The position numbers and the translations under genes are program-made. Shown piece after piece: positions 17,124-24,851 of a stretch of DNA of 64,000 nucleotides. This stretch comes from Sphingomonas sp. OV641 (lineage in GTDB: Bacteria; Pseudomonadota; Alphaproteobacteria; Sphingomonadales; Sphingomonadaceae). The stretch lies in contig NZ_FNZB01000001.1 of NCBI RefSeq assembly GCF_900109205.1, positions 2,232,001-2,296,000 on the forward strand. The letters are read 5' to 3'. The notes beneath the pieces were generated by a model. It ran no database searches. It was not told the origin of the DNA and saw only the letters and a list, made by a program, of their open reading frames with translations. Within the stretch, counting starts at the first letter, position 1. Every line of letters begins with the position of its first letter.

Positions 17124-19619
17124 CTACTCGTACCGCAGTGCCCGTATCGGATTGGCACGCGCGACCTTGAAGGCGTGGCCGGCGATCGTCACCACCGCGA
17201 TCGTCAGCGCCAGAACTCCCGCCAGCAGGAACGGCAGGGGCGTCAACGCCATGCGCGTGTCAAAGCTGTTCAGCCAATCGCGCATCACCCACCAGGCGAC
17301 CGGCCAGGCGATGAGGTTGGCGACCAGCACCGGACGGCTGAACTGCCATACGAGCAGGCGAACGATGTCGAGCGTCCGCGCGCCCAGCACCTTGCGGATG
17401 CCGATCTCCTTGGTGCGGCGTTCGGCGGTGAAGGCGGCGAGCCCGAACAGCCCGAGGCAGGCGATCACGACGGCCAGGATCGCGAAGCCGGCGAAGATCT
17501 GCGCGCGGCGTGCCTCGGCCTTGTAGAGGTCCTCCACAATCGCCTCACTGAACTGCGCCTCGAACGGCACGTCGCTGACCGCCTGTTTCCACACCTGCTC
17601 GACGCCGGCGCGAACGGTGGCTGGATCGCCATCGTAGCGGATCACCATATGGGTCGTGCCTTCGCGCGTGCCGAGGAACACGATCGGGTCCAGCGGCTCA
17701 CGTACCGAGCGGAAGCGCGAATCCTTCACCACGCCGACGACGGTGATCGGCATTTCCCCGACCTCCGGCCCCATGCCGAGCCGGAAGGTCTTGCCGATGA
17801 TCTCCTGCGGCGTGCGCGCGCCCAGCTTGCGTGCGGCATATTCATTGATCACGACATTGGATCCGCGCGCCACCAGCGCCCGTGTTTCCTCCGGCGTCTC
17901 GGGGAAGGAAAGCGTTTGGTCGTCCATCGGGCGGGCGGGGTCGAACCAGCGGCCGGCGACGACCTCCAGCCCCATGGCATCGCGGAACCCTGTATCGACG
18001 CGGTAGCGGCCGAGGGACACCGGCTCCGACCGGCCGGGCACGAGCACGCCGGTGTTGCTGTTGTTCATGGTGGCAACGCCGATGTCCGTTCGGCCGACCG
18101 CGACGACCCCCGGCACGCGCCGCATGCGCTCGGCCAGTTGCTCGCCCCGGCCGATCAGCTGATACCGGCTGAGATTCTCGACCTGCAGGATATGATCGCG
18201 CTTGTACCCTGGATCGACCGACCGTGCGTACACCGTCTGGCCGTAGACAATGGCGGTGCAGATGATGAGGGCGATCGATATCGCGAACTGCCCTACGACG
18301 AGGATGCTGCGCAGCCGCCCGCTGCCCGGCGTTTCCGCCGAGGACTTGTTCGCCTTCAGCACGCTCGCCGGCTGGAACCGCGACAGAAAGAAAGCCGGGT
18401 AAAGGCCGCCGAGCAGACCGACGATCACCACCAGCGCCAGGGCGGGAAGCAGCATTCCGCTACCGCCGAAATAGTCAAAGGTGAGATCGGCATCGAGGAA
18501 GCTCGCGAAGGGTCGGATCAGCAGCTCCCCCAGTGCCAGCGCGATGACCACGGCGATCAGCGCGACCAGCAGGGATTCGCCGACGAACTGCGCGATCAGC
18601 TGCTTGCGCGTGGCGCCCAATACCTTGCGCAGCGCCACTTCTCGCGCGCGCTGGCCCGCCCTCGCGGTCGCCAGGTTGGTGAAGTTCACCACCGCCATGC
18701 TGAGGATCAGCACAGCGATCACGGCAAAGGTGGCGATGGTGCTGCGATCATTGCCCGGCGTCAGCGATCCGGACTGCGCCTTGCCAAGGTGCACATCGGC
18801 GATCAGCACCAGCTTCCAATCGGCGTCATCGCCCTGGTTGAAGCGATTACCGCCAAAATTCTCATCCGGGATATTGCGCTTTTCCCAGGCGGGCATCTGC
18901 GCATTGATGGCGCCAACGTCGCTGCCGGGTTTCAGCTTCACATAGACCCAGCCGGACTGGCAGCCCCAGCAGGTCAGAAACTCCCGCTCCTGCGCGAAAT
19001 AGGACGGGAAATCGCGCCGGACCACGGCATTGATCTTTAGATGCGAATTCTTGGGCAGGTCGGCGATCACCGCGTTGATGCGGTAATCATAGGTCTTGCC
19101 CTTCTGGATCAGGCTGATCGTGCGGCCCACCACGTCATCGGTGCCGAACTGCCGCACGGCCTCCGATCGGGTGAGGATGGCAGTGTCCGGCGCATTGAGC
19201 GCGCCCTTTGATCCCCGGAGTACCGGCAGGTCGATCACCGATAGCAGATCGCCATTGGAGACGAGGTAATTCTTCGCCGTCGTGACCTGCCCGTCCTTCA
19301 CGATCGTCGGGCTGCCGGCGAGAAGATAGACGGTGCTCTCGACCTGCGGGAAATCCTTCCGCATCCGCTCTTCGGCAACATAGCTGGCCATCTGGAGGAA
19401 GAACGGCGGTCCGTCGCGCGGATCGGCATACCAGGTCTGGAGCTGATAAGTGTTCTCGCCCCCCGGCACCCAGCGGTCAAAGCTGGTTTCATAGCGAATG
19501 AAGGCGAGGATCAGCAGGCACGCCGCCATTCCGATCGCCAGACCCAAGAGGTTGATGATCGAATACACGCGGTTCTTGGCCAGCGCATTGATCGCAACGG
19601 TGAAATAGTTTCGCCACAT
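17124..19619 (-). CDS. FtsX/MacB-like ABC transporter permease
   Basis: Membrane protein of 831 residues with two FtsX-type permease halves. There is an N-terminal helix (about 20-42) followed by a large extracytoplasmic MacB_PCD-like domain, helices at about 285-375, a linker with a further helix (about 425-450), a second periplasmic domain and three C-terminal helices (about 690-820). Such MacB-like permeases do not pump across the inner membrane alone; they couple ATP hydrolysis to periplasmic work, often efflux of peptides or lipids. The start at 19619 has AGGAGG 7 nt upstream. It is the last gene of an operon with its ATPase and adaptor. Confidence 0.9.
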   Translation of the reverse strand: MWRNYFTVAINALAKNRVYSIINLLGLAIGMAACLLILAFIRYETSFDRWVPGGENTYQLQTWYADPRDGPPFFLQMASYVAEERMRKDFPQVESTVYLLAGSPTIVKDGQVTTAKNYLVSNGDLLSVIDLPVLRGSKGALNAPDTAILTRSEAVRQFGTDDVVGRTISLIQKGKTYDYRINAVIADLPKNSHLKINAVVRRDFPSYFAQEREFLTCWGCQSGWVYVKLKPGSDVGAINAQMPAWEKRNIPDENFGGNRFNQGDDADWKLVLIADVHLGKAQSGSLTPGNDRSTIATFAVIAVLILSMAVVNFTNLATARAGQRAREVALRKVLGATRKQLIAQFVGESLLVALIAVVIALALGELLIRPFASFLDADLTFDYFGGSGMLLPALALVVIVGLLGGLYPAFFLSRFQPASVLKANKSSAETPGSGRLRSILVVGQFAISIALIICTAIVYGQTVYARSVDPGYKRDHILQVENLSRYQLIGRGEQLAERMRRVPGVVAVGRTDIGVATMNNSNTGVLVPGRSEPVSLGRYRVDTGFRDAMGLEVVAGRWFDPARPMDDQTLSFPETPEETRALVARGSNVVINEYAARKLGARTPQEIIGKTFRLGMGPEVGEMPITVVGVVKDSRFRSVREPLDPIVFLGTREGTTHMVIRYDGDPATVRAGVEQVWKQAVSDVPFEAQFSEAIVEDLYKAEARRAQIFAGFAILAVVIACLGLFGLAAFTAERRTKEIGIRKVLGARTLDIVRLLVWQFSRPVLVANLIAWPVAWWVMRDWLNSFDTRMALTPLPFLLAGVLALTIAVVTIAGHAFKVARANPIRALRYE

Positions 19620-19669
19620 GGCGGGCGCCTCCTAGACGGATCGGGCGGGCTGAAGGGGGGCGGGCGCGA

Positions 19670-20353
19670 TCATGCCGCGCGCCGGCGTTCCTGGAGAATC
19701 CGACCGTCCAGCATGTTGACCACGCGACTGGCGTAATCGGCATGGGCGGGCGAGTGGGTGACCATCACGATGGTCGATCCTTCCGCGTTCAGCTGCTGCA
19801 GCATGCGCATCACCTCCTCGCCATGATTGGTATCAAGATTGCCGGTCGGCTCGTCGGCCAGGATCAGCTTGGGCGTGGCAACCAGCGCGCGGGCCACCGC
19901 CACACGCTGCTGCTGGCCACCGGAAAGCTGGCTAGGGCGATGGCGGGCGCGGTGACCGATGCCCACGCGGTCCATCACCTCCTCCGCCCGCGAGCGCCGC
20001 TCCTTGGCGGAGACGTCGTGATAGAGCAGCGCCAGTTCGATATTGTCGCGCACGGTCAGCTCGTCGACCAGATTGAAGCTCTGGAAGATGAAGCCGATGT
20101 GCGCCTTGCGGAACGCCGCGAGCTTCGCCTCGCCCAGGCCGGCGACCTCCGTGCCATCGAAGACATAGGAGCCGCTGGTCGGGCTATCGAGCAGGCCGAT
20201 GACGTTGAGCAGCGTCGATTTGCCGCACCCGGACGGTCCCATGATCGCGACGAATTCCCCCGCGGCGATATCCAGGTCGATCCCGTCCAGCGCCACCGTC
20301 TCGACGCTGTCGGTGCGATACAGCCGCATCACGTCACGCATCCGAAGCATCAA
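19670..20353 (-). CDS. ABC transporter ATP-binding protein, MacB/LolD type
   Basis: ATPase of 227 residues that powers the adjacent FtsX-like permease. Walker A is GPSGCGKST (39-47), the Q loop lies in FIFQSFNL (about 90), the signature is LSGGQQQR, Walker B is LILADEPTG and the H loop is MVTHS. It belongs to the MacB/LolD/FtsE branch. Its ATG overlaps the stop of the adaptor gene (ATGA), so the two are translationally coupled. Confidence 0.95.
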   Translation of the reverse strand: MMLRMRDVMRLYRTDSVETVALDGIDLDIAAGEFVAIMGPSGCGKSTLLNVIGLLDSPTSGSYVFDGTEVAGLGEAKLAAFRKAHIGFIFQSFNLVDELTVRDNIELALLYHDVSAKERRSRAEEVMDRVGIGHRARHRPSQLSGGQQQRVAVARALVATPKLILADEPTGNLDTNHGEEVMRMLQQLNAEGSTIVMVTHSPAHADYASRVVNMLDGRILQERRRAA

Positions 20354-21675
20354 ATATCCTTTCCTTGGGTGAGATCGAGCGCGTCCTTGTCGGCGAACCC
20401 GGTGTAGGGGGAGGTGATCACGCGCTCGCCCGGCGTGAGCCCGTCGAGCACCTCGACATGATCCTGATTGCGGCGGCCCAGCCGAACAGGGCGCTTCACT
20501 GCGGAGCGGCCATCGGGCGCCACCACGAACACCCAGGCGCCGCCCGTGTCGTTGTAGAAGCCGCCGTTCGGGATCAGCACCGCGGACGCAGGATCGCTGA
20601 GCGTCAGCCGCGCCTGCACCGTCTGGCCGCGCTGCAGCCGTTCCGGCTCCGCACCGACGAACTGAAGCTCGATCTGGAACTGGCCGTTCTGCACCTGGGG
20701 GAAGATCTTGGTGACGCGCGCCAGGTGGGTACGGCTGCCGGCATCGATCCGCGCCTTCTGCCCCACTTCCACACGGCCCAGGAAGAACTCATCCACGCCG
20801 GCCTGCAGCTTGTTGCGGCCGGGTGAATCGATCTGGCCGATCCGCTCGCCCGGCGACATCGACTGGCCGACCTGGATCGAGAAACCGGACAATTGCCCCG
20901 CGACCGGCGCGCGCAGGTTCAGCGCGTCGAGATTGGCGCGAGCCAGCTCCAGCCCCGCCTGAAGCGAGGCCGTTGAGGCGCGCTGCTGCGCAAGCTGGCC
21001 GCGTTGCAGCTTGTCATCCGTGCTGCGGCCCTGACGCACCACGGCGAGCCGCTGGCGCTCGTAGCGCAGCTGGTCGCCCGTGTCGGCGAACTGCCGGCCG
21101 GCGATGAAGCCACGCGCTGCCAGCGGCGCCTCGCGATCGAACTGGCGCTGCGCCTTTTCCAGCGCGAGCTGCGCCTCCAGCACGGCGCGCTCGTTCAGCA
21201 CGCGGGTCTGTGCGAGCGAAAGCTCCTGCGCGCGCATGTTGTTGATCTGCTGCTCGACCTCCGTCTGGCGCGCGAGCGTCGACAGTTGCAGCTCCGCATT
21301 CGAGAGGATCGCGATCGGCTGGCCCGCGGCGAGCATGGTGCCATCCTCCACCAGCACCTTTTCGACCCGCCCGCCCTCGATCGCGTCGATATACACGGTA
21401 AGGAGCGGGGTGACTCGGGTGCGCAGCGGGATGTAATCCTCGAACGTACCACGCTGCACCGACGCGATCGTCAGCCTGTCGGCGGCGATCGACTGCGTGC
21501 TGCCGCGAGGCACGATCCACCAGATCAGCAGAGTGATGGCGATCAGCCCAAGTGCCGCACCGGCGATCACCCAGGAGCGCGGCAGACGCTTGCGCGCCAC
21601 GACACGGTCCATGCCGCTGCCCGACACGGCGCGCGGCTCCGCCGGAAGGTCTTTCGGCATGTGCACGACGCTCAT
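20350..21675 (-). CDS. HlyD/MacA-like periplasmic adaptor
   Basis: Membrane-fusion protein of 441 residues. A single N-terminal transmembrane helix (about 34-54) is followed by a lipoyl/beta-barrel half, a long alpha-helical hairpin (about 130-240, rich in Gln, Arg, Ala and Leu heptads), the return half and a C-terminal beta-barrel (VFVVAPDGRSAVKRPVRLG). Adaptors of this shape link an inner-membrane ABC permease to an outer-membrane channel; no TolC-like gene is next to it, so the channel would be encoded elsewhere. First full-sized gene of the operon, preceded by a 49-residue secreted peptide. Confidence 0.9.
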   Translation of the reverse strand: MSVVHMPKDLPAEPRAVSGSGMDRVVARKRLPRSWVIAGAALGLIAITLLIWWIVPRGSTQSIAADRLTIASVQRGTFEDYIPLRTRVTPLLTVYIDAIEGGRVEKVLVEDGTMLAAGQPIAILSNAELQLSTLARQTEVEQQINNMRAQELSLAQTRVLNERAVLEAQLALEKAQRQFDREAPLAARGFIAGRQFADTGDQLRYERQRLAVVRQGRSTDDKLQRGQLAQQRASTASLQAGLELARANLDALNLRAPVAGQLSGFSIQVGQSMSPGERIGQIDSPGRNKLQAGVDEFFLGRVEVGQKARIDAGSRTHLARVTKIFPQVQNGQFQIELQFVGAEPERLQRGQTVQARLTLSDPASAVLIPNGGFYNDTGGAWVFVVAPDGRSAVKRPVRLGRRNQDHVEVLDGLTPGERVITSPYTGFADKDALDLTQGKDI

Positions 21676-21715
21676 CGCGTCCGGATCCGAACGGAAGTGT
21701 GCGAAATCGGACGGT

Positions 21716-21865
21716 TCACATCGCCACCGCGATGCTGAGGTGCGGCGTCACGACCGAGAAGGAGATCGTCGGCGTTGAAGCGCTGGCGGGCGCTCGTGCG
21801 AGAGCGACACCGGCGACCACGACAGCGGCGAGCAACAGCAAACGGGGAAGGAGCACCTTGGTCAT
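21716..21865 (-). CDS. Small exported peptide, 49 residues
   Basis: Short open frame directly before the adaptor gene. It begins ATG ACC AAG and ends TGA. It has a textbook signal peptide: Lys/Arg-containing start (MTKVLLPR), a long Leu/Val/Ala core (residues 9-22) and an ARAPASAS cleavage-like region, leaving only about 20 mature residues (SFSVVTPHLSIAVAM at the end). An AAGGGG ribosome-binding site lies about 6 nt upstream. The gap to the adaptor is 40 bases. Function unknown; it may be a transported peptide, a sensor peptide or a leader. A competing reading is that a sigma-54-type promoter just upstream would start transcription almost at this ATG. Confidence 0.5.
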   Translation of the reverse strand: MTKVLLPRLLLLAAVVVAGVALARAPASASTPTISFSVVTPHLSIAVAM

Positions 21866-21876
21866 GATCGGCCCCT

Positions 21877-21893
21877 TGCAGGCCGCGTGCCAG
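21877..21893 (-). promoter_or_regulatory. sigma-54-type promoter motif for the ABC operon
   Basis: Read on the minus strand the sequence is CTGGCACG, four bases, then CTGCA. This matches the -24/-12 consensus (YTGGCACG-N4-TTGCW) with a single mismatch, and keeps the invariant GG and GC at the right spacing. It points into the small peptide/adaptor/ATPase/permease operon and lies beside a sigma-54-dependent activator gene. The predicted start would fall next to the ATG at 21865, so the peptide would be leaderless from this promoter. Confidence 0.5.
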
Positions 21894-22085
21894 TTGGCTC
21901 AACGCGTGTTGCCGAAGCGGCTTAGGTTCGATCGACAGGATCGGTGAAGCTAAGGGTATGGGCCGATCCGCACACCGGAAAATTCCCGACTTTTCGGATC
22001 CGCACGCCAAGAATTAGGATAGAGCGCCGGCATGAGAAACGGCGAAAATCAGCTAAGAGCTTGAGAAACTGTACTTTGCCCGGGC

Positions 22086-22101
22086 TGGCACAAGACTTGA
22101 T
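22086..22101 (+). promoter_or_regulatory. weaker sigma-54-like motif upstream of the regulator
   Basis: TGGCAC, five bases, then TTGAT. The -24 element is perfect, but the -12 element has lost the C of the near-invariant GC. It points into the NtrC-type regulator starting at 22141, about 40 bases downstream, and could support autoregulation. Confidence 0.35.
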
Positions 22102-22117
22102 TGTTCAAAGTCGAACA
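22102..22117. promoter_or_regulatory. inverted repeat TGTTC-N6-GAACA, candidate activator site
   Basis: Perfect 5-base arms separated by six bases, between the divergent operons. It lies about 210 bases upstream of the minus-strand sigma-54-like promoter, a usual distance for an enhancer site of an NtrC-type activator, and just ahead of the regulator gene. Assignment is inferred from position and symmetry only. Confidence 0.35.
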
Positions 22118-22140
22118 GTAGCTGTACGAGAGCGGACGGG

Positions 22141-23505
22141 ATGGGGCCTGAATTCGATCGCTGCGTGATCGTCGACGATGACGACGATATCCTGCTGGCA
22201 GCGCGATTGCTGCTGCGGCCGCTCTTTCGCGAGGTGCTGACCGCGCGAACGCCGGAGGAGGCGCTGCCCGACATCGAGGAGCGCGCGCCGGACGTGGTGC
22301 TGCTGGACGCGAACTTCGCGCGGGGCGCGACCGACGCCAGCGAAGGGCTGGAGTGGCTCGACCGGCTGACCGCGATCGATCCGGAAATGGTGGTGGTAAT
22401 GATCACCGCGCATGCCGGCGTGCATGTCGCGGTGGCGGCGATGAAGCGCGGCGCGACGGATTTCGTGCCCAAGCCATGGTCCAACGATCGTCTGCTCGCC
22501 ACCGTCCGAACCGCTGCCGCGCTTCGCCGCTCCCGCAGCGCAGCGGGGGCGCCGCAGCCGGCGCCCGCGTCCAAATCCCCGTTGCTGGGGCATTCGCCAG
22601 CCATGGCGCGGGTCCATTCACTGATCGACCGGGCGGCGCCGACCGATGCCAATGTTCTGGTGCTGGGCCAGAACGGGACAGGCAAGGAAGTGGTCGCGCG
22701 CGAACTGCACGCCCGATCGCTACGCGCGACCAAGGTGCTTCAGACGGTGGATCTTGGCGCGATCGCCACCGAGCTGATCGACAGCGAATTATTCGGCCAT
22801 GTGAAAGGTGCGTTCACCGACGCCAAGGCCGATCGCATCGGGCGCATCCAGGCGGCGGACGGCGGCACATTGTTTCTGGACGAGATCGGTAACCTGCCCC
22901 TTCACCTGCAACCCAAGTTGCTGACCGCGCTGGAGCAGCGGCAGGTGACGCCGGTGGGCGCGAACAAGCCGGTGAAGGTGAACATCCGGGTGATCGCCGC
23001 CACCAACATGCCGCGCGAGCGGCTGATGGACGAACGGCTGTTCCGCCAGGATCTGCTCTATCGCCTAAATACGGTGGAGATCGCGCTGCCGCCGCTGGCG
23101 GAGCGGCCCGAGGACGTGATCGAGCTGACCGAGCATTTCCTCGCCCATTATGCCGCGCGCTACGAGCGCCCCTGCCCGGTGCTGAGCGATGCCGCGCGCG
23201 TCGCGCTGATCGCGCATGACTGGCCCGGCAACGTGCGCGCGCTGCGCCATGCGGTGGAGCGCGCGACCATTCTCGCCGCCCGTCCTGTTCTTGAGCCCGA
23301 GGATTTCGGCCTGGAAGCGGGCATGCACCGCGCCGTCGCTCATCACCCGAGCAGCCCGCCGCCGGATCTGAACCTGGACCGGGTGGAACGGCGGCTGGTG
23401 GAGGAGGCGCTGCGCAAGCACGGCTACAACATCACGCTCGCCGCCGGCGAATTGGGGCTTTCACGGGCGGCTCTCTATCGGCGCATGGAAAAGCATGGGC
23501 TTTGA
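22141..23505 (+). CDS. NtrC-family sigma-54-dependent response regulator
   Basis: Transcription activator of 454 residues: receiver (phosphoacceptor D56 in VVLLDANF), AAA+ domain with Walker A GQNGTGKE (176-183), the sigma-54 contact loop reading GAFTDA (223-228) instead of the usual GAFTGA, Walker [12 protein letters not shown], the arginine-finger region [10 protein letters not shown], and a C-terminal Fis-type helix-turn-helix ([17 protein letters not shown]). The altered loop residue recurs in a subgroup of such regulators and need not abolish function. It is divergent from the ABC operon and overlaps its kinase gene by 11 bases. Most likely it turns on the ABC operon from the -24/-12 motif at 21877-21893. 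Confidence 0.93.
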   Translation: MGPEFDRCVIVDDDDDILLAARLLLRPLFREVLTARTPEEALPDIEERAPDVVLLDANFARGATDASEGLEWLDRLTAIDPEMVVVMITAHAGVHVAVAAMKRGATDFVPKPWSNDRLLATVRTAAALRRSRSAAGAPQPAPASKSPLLGHSPAMARVHSLIDRAAPTDANVLVLGQNGTGKEVVARELHARSLRATKVLQTVDLGAIATELIDSELFGHVKGAFTDAKADRIGRIQAADGGTLFLDEIGNLPLHLQPKLLTALEQRQVTPVGANKPVKVNIRVIAATNMPRERLMDERLFRQDLLYRLNTVEIALPPLAERPEDVIELTEHFLAHYAARYERPCPVLSDAARVALIAHDWPGNVRALRHAVERATILAARPVLEPEDFGLEAGMHRAVAHHPSSPPPDLNLDRVERRLVEEALRKHGYNITLAAGELGLSRAALYRRMEKHGL

Positions 23506-24808
23506 CCGGCGCTTCACGCTGGGCCTGATCTTCCGCATATCGGTGCTGCTGCTGGCGCTGATGGCGGTGGTCTGGGCTTTCCGCACGCCGTCGCTGGTGA
23601 TGGTGCGGGTGGTGACGATCGGCATTTCGATGCTGGCCGCGCTGACGCTGTGGCGGCATGTCGCGCGCACCAATCTGGAACTGGCGCGCTTCCTCGAGGC
23701 GGTACGGCTGGGCGATTTCGCCGCGCACTTTCCCGAGGCGGGCGGCGCCGGCTTCGGCACGCTGGGCGCGGCGCTGAATGACACCATCCGGCGCCTGCGC
23801 GAACAGCGCGGGCAGACGGATGCCGAGCTGCGGTACAAGGACGCCCTGATCGACGACATGCCGATTGCGCTGCTGACGATCGATGGCGGCCGCGTGGAGC
23901 CCGGCAACAAGGCCGCGCGGGCGCTCTTCACCCGGCACAGCGGCGTCAGGGCGGAAGATTACGCCACCTATGGCGCCACTTTCGCTCGGCGCCTGGCCGA
24001 CGAGGATGCGGCCGGCGAGGAGATGCTGATCCTGAACCTGGACGGGCGTGCCAAGCGAACCCTGGTGCGTCAGGCGACGCTCAATCGCCTGGGCCGGCGG
24101 ACCCGCGCCGTGGTGGTCCAGCCGGTGCAGGAAACGCTGGATGCCGTGGAAATGGCAGCGCAGACCGACATCATTCGCGTCCTGACGCATGAAATCCTGA
24201 ACTCGCTGACACCGGTCATGTCACTGGCGCAGACGACTGCGACGCTGCTGTCTGATGAGCATGTCGATGCCGCCCGGATTGCCGACGCGCGCGAGGCCGC
24301 CAACACCTTGGCGCGCCGCACGCAGGGCCTCGGTCATTTCATCGACAGTTATCGCGTCGTCGCGCGCGAGCCGACGGTGGTGCAGCACGCGTTTCCGGCG
24401 ACCGAGTTCGCGGAGGAACATGCCCGGCTGTTCCGCGCCGAATGGCCCGACGTGGCATTGCAGGTGAATGCCGATCCGCTCACCATTCACGGTGACCGGG
24501 CGCTGCTGTCGCAATTGCTGCTGAACCTGATGCGCAACGCCGCGCAGGCCGCCAGCGAGCACCGCCCCGACCCGCAGGTGACGCTGACCATCGCACCAGC
24601 CCGCCCGGTATTGATCGAGGTGGCGGACAATGGCCCGGGCGTGCCCGCGAAGCTGCGACAGGAGGTGTTCCTGCCGTTCTTCACCACCCGCGCGAAGGGC
24701 ACGGGGGTGGGGCTGAACCTCGCGCGACAAATCGCGGTGGCGCATGGCGGCACGCTGGAGGTGCATGATGCGCCCGGAGGCGGCGCGCTGTTTCGCCTGC
24801 TCCTGTGA
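23495..24808 (+). CDS. PAS-domain sensor histidine kinase, NtrB/NtrY-like
   Basis: Partner kinase of the upstream regulator, 437 residues. Two closely spaced N-terminal membrane helices (about 9-28 and 34-52) leave almost no periplasmic loop, then comes a HAMP-like linker (LRLGDFAAHFP region), a PAS domain (about 112-215), H232 in VLTHEILNSLTP, and an HATPase with NLMRNAAQAA, DNGPGVP and GTGVGLNLA. The lack of an external domain suggests sensing within the membrane or from inside. Its start lies inside the end of the regulator gene. Confidence 0.92.
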   Translation: MGFDRRFTLGLIFRISVLLLALMAVVWAFRTPSLVMVRVVTIGISMLAALTLWRHVARTNLELARFLEAVRLGDFAAHFPEAGGAGFGTLGAALNDTIRRLREQRGQTDAELRYKDALIDDMPIALLTIDGGRVEPGNKAARALFTRHSGVRAEDYATYGATFARRLADEDAAGEEMLILNLDGRAKRTLVRQATLNRLGRRTRAVVVQPVQETLDAVEMAAQTDIIRVLTHEILNSLTPVMSLAQTTATLLSDEHVDAARIADAREAANTLARRTQGLGHFIDSYRVVAREPTVVQHAFPATEFAEEHARLFRAEWPDVALQVNADPLTIHGDRALLSQLLLNLMRNAAQAASEHRPDPQVTLTIAPARPVLIEVADNGPGVPAKLRQEVFLPFFTTRAKGTGVGLNLARQIAVAHGGTLEVHDAPGGGALFRLLL

Positions 24809-24816
24809 TGCGCCTT

Positions 24817-24844
24817 CGCCCGCTCAGGAGGCACTGAGCGGGCG
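24817..24844. terminator. strong bidirectional hairpin
   Basis: Perfect 10-base stem CGCCCGCTCA/TGAGCGGGCG with an 8-base loop, exactly filling the gap between the convergent kinase (ends 24808) and CoA-ligase gene (ends 24852). Confidence 0.75.
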
Positions 24845-24851
24845 CCTCACG

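Noticed and set aside
16884..19040. Long plus-strand open frame opposite the ABC permease.
   Set aside because: Composition (His/Arg/Asp-rich, no domains) is that of a shadow; the minus-strand permease is unambiguous.
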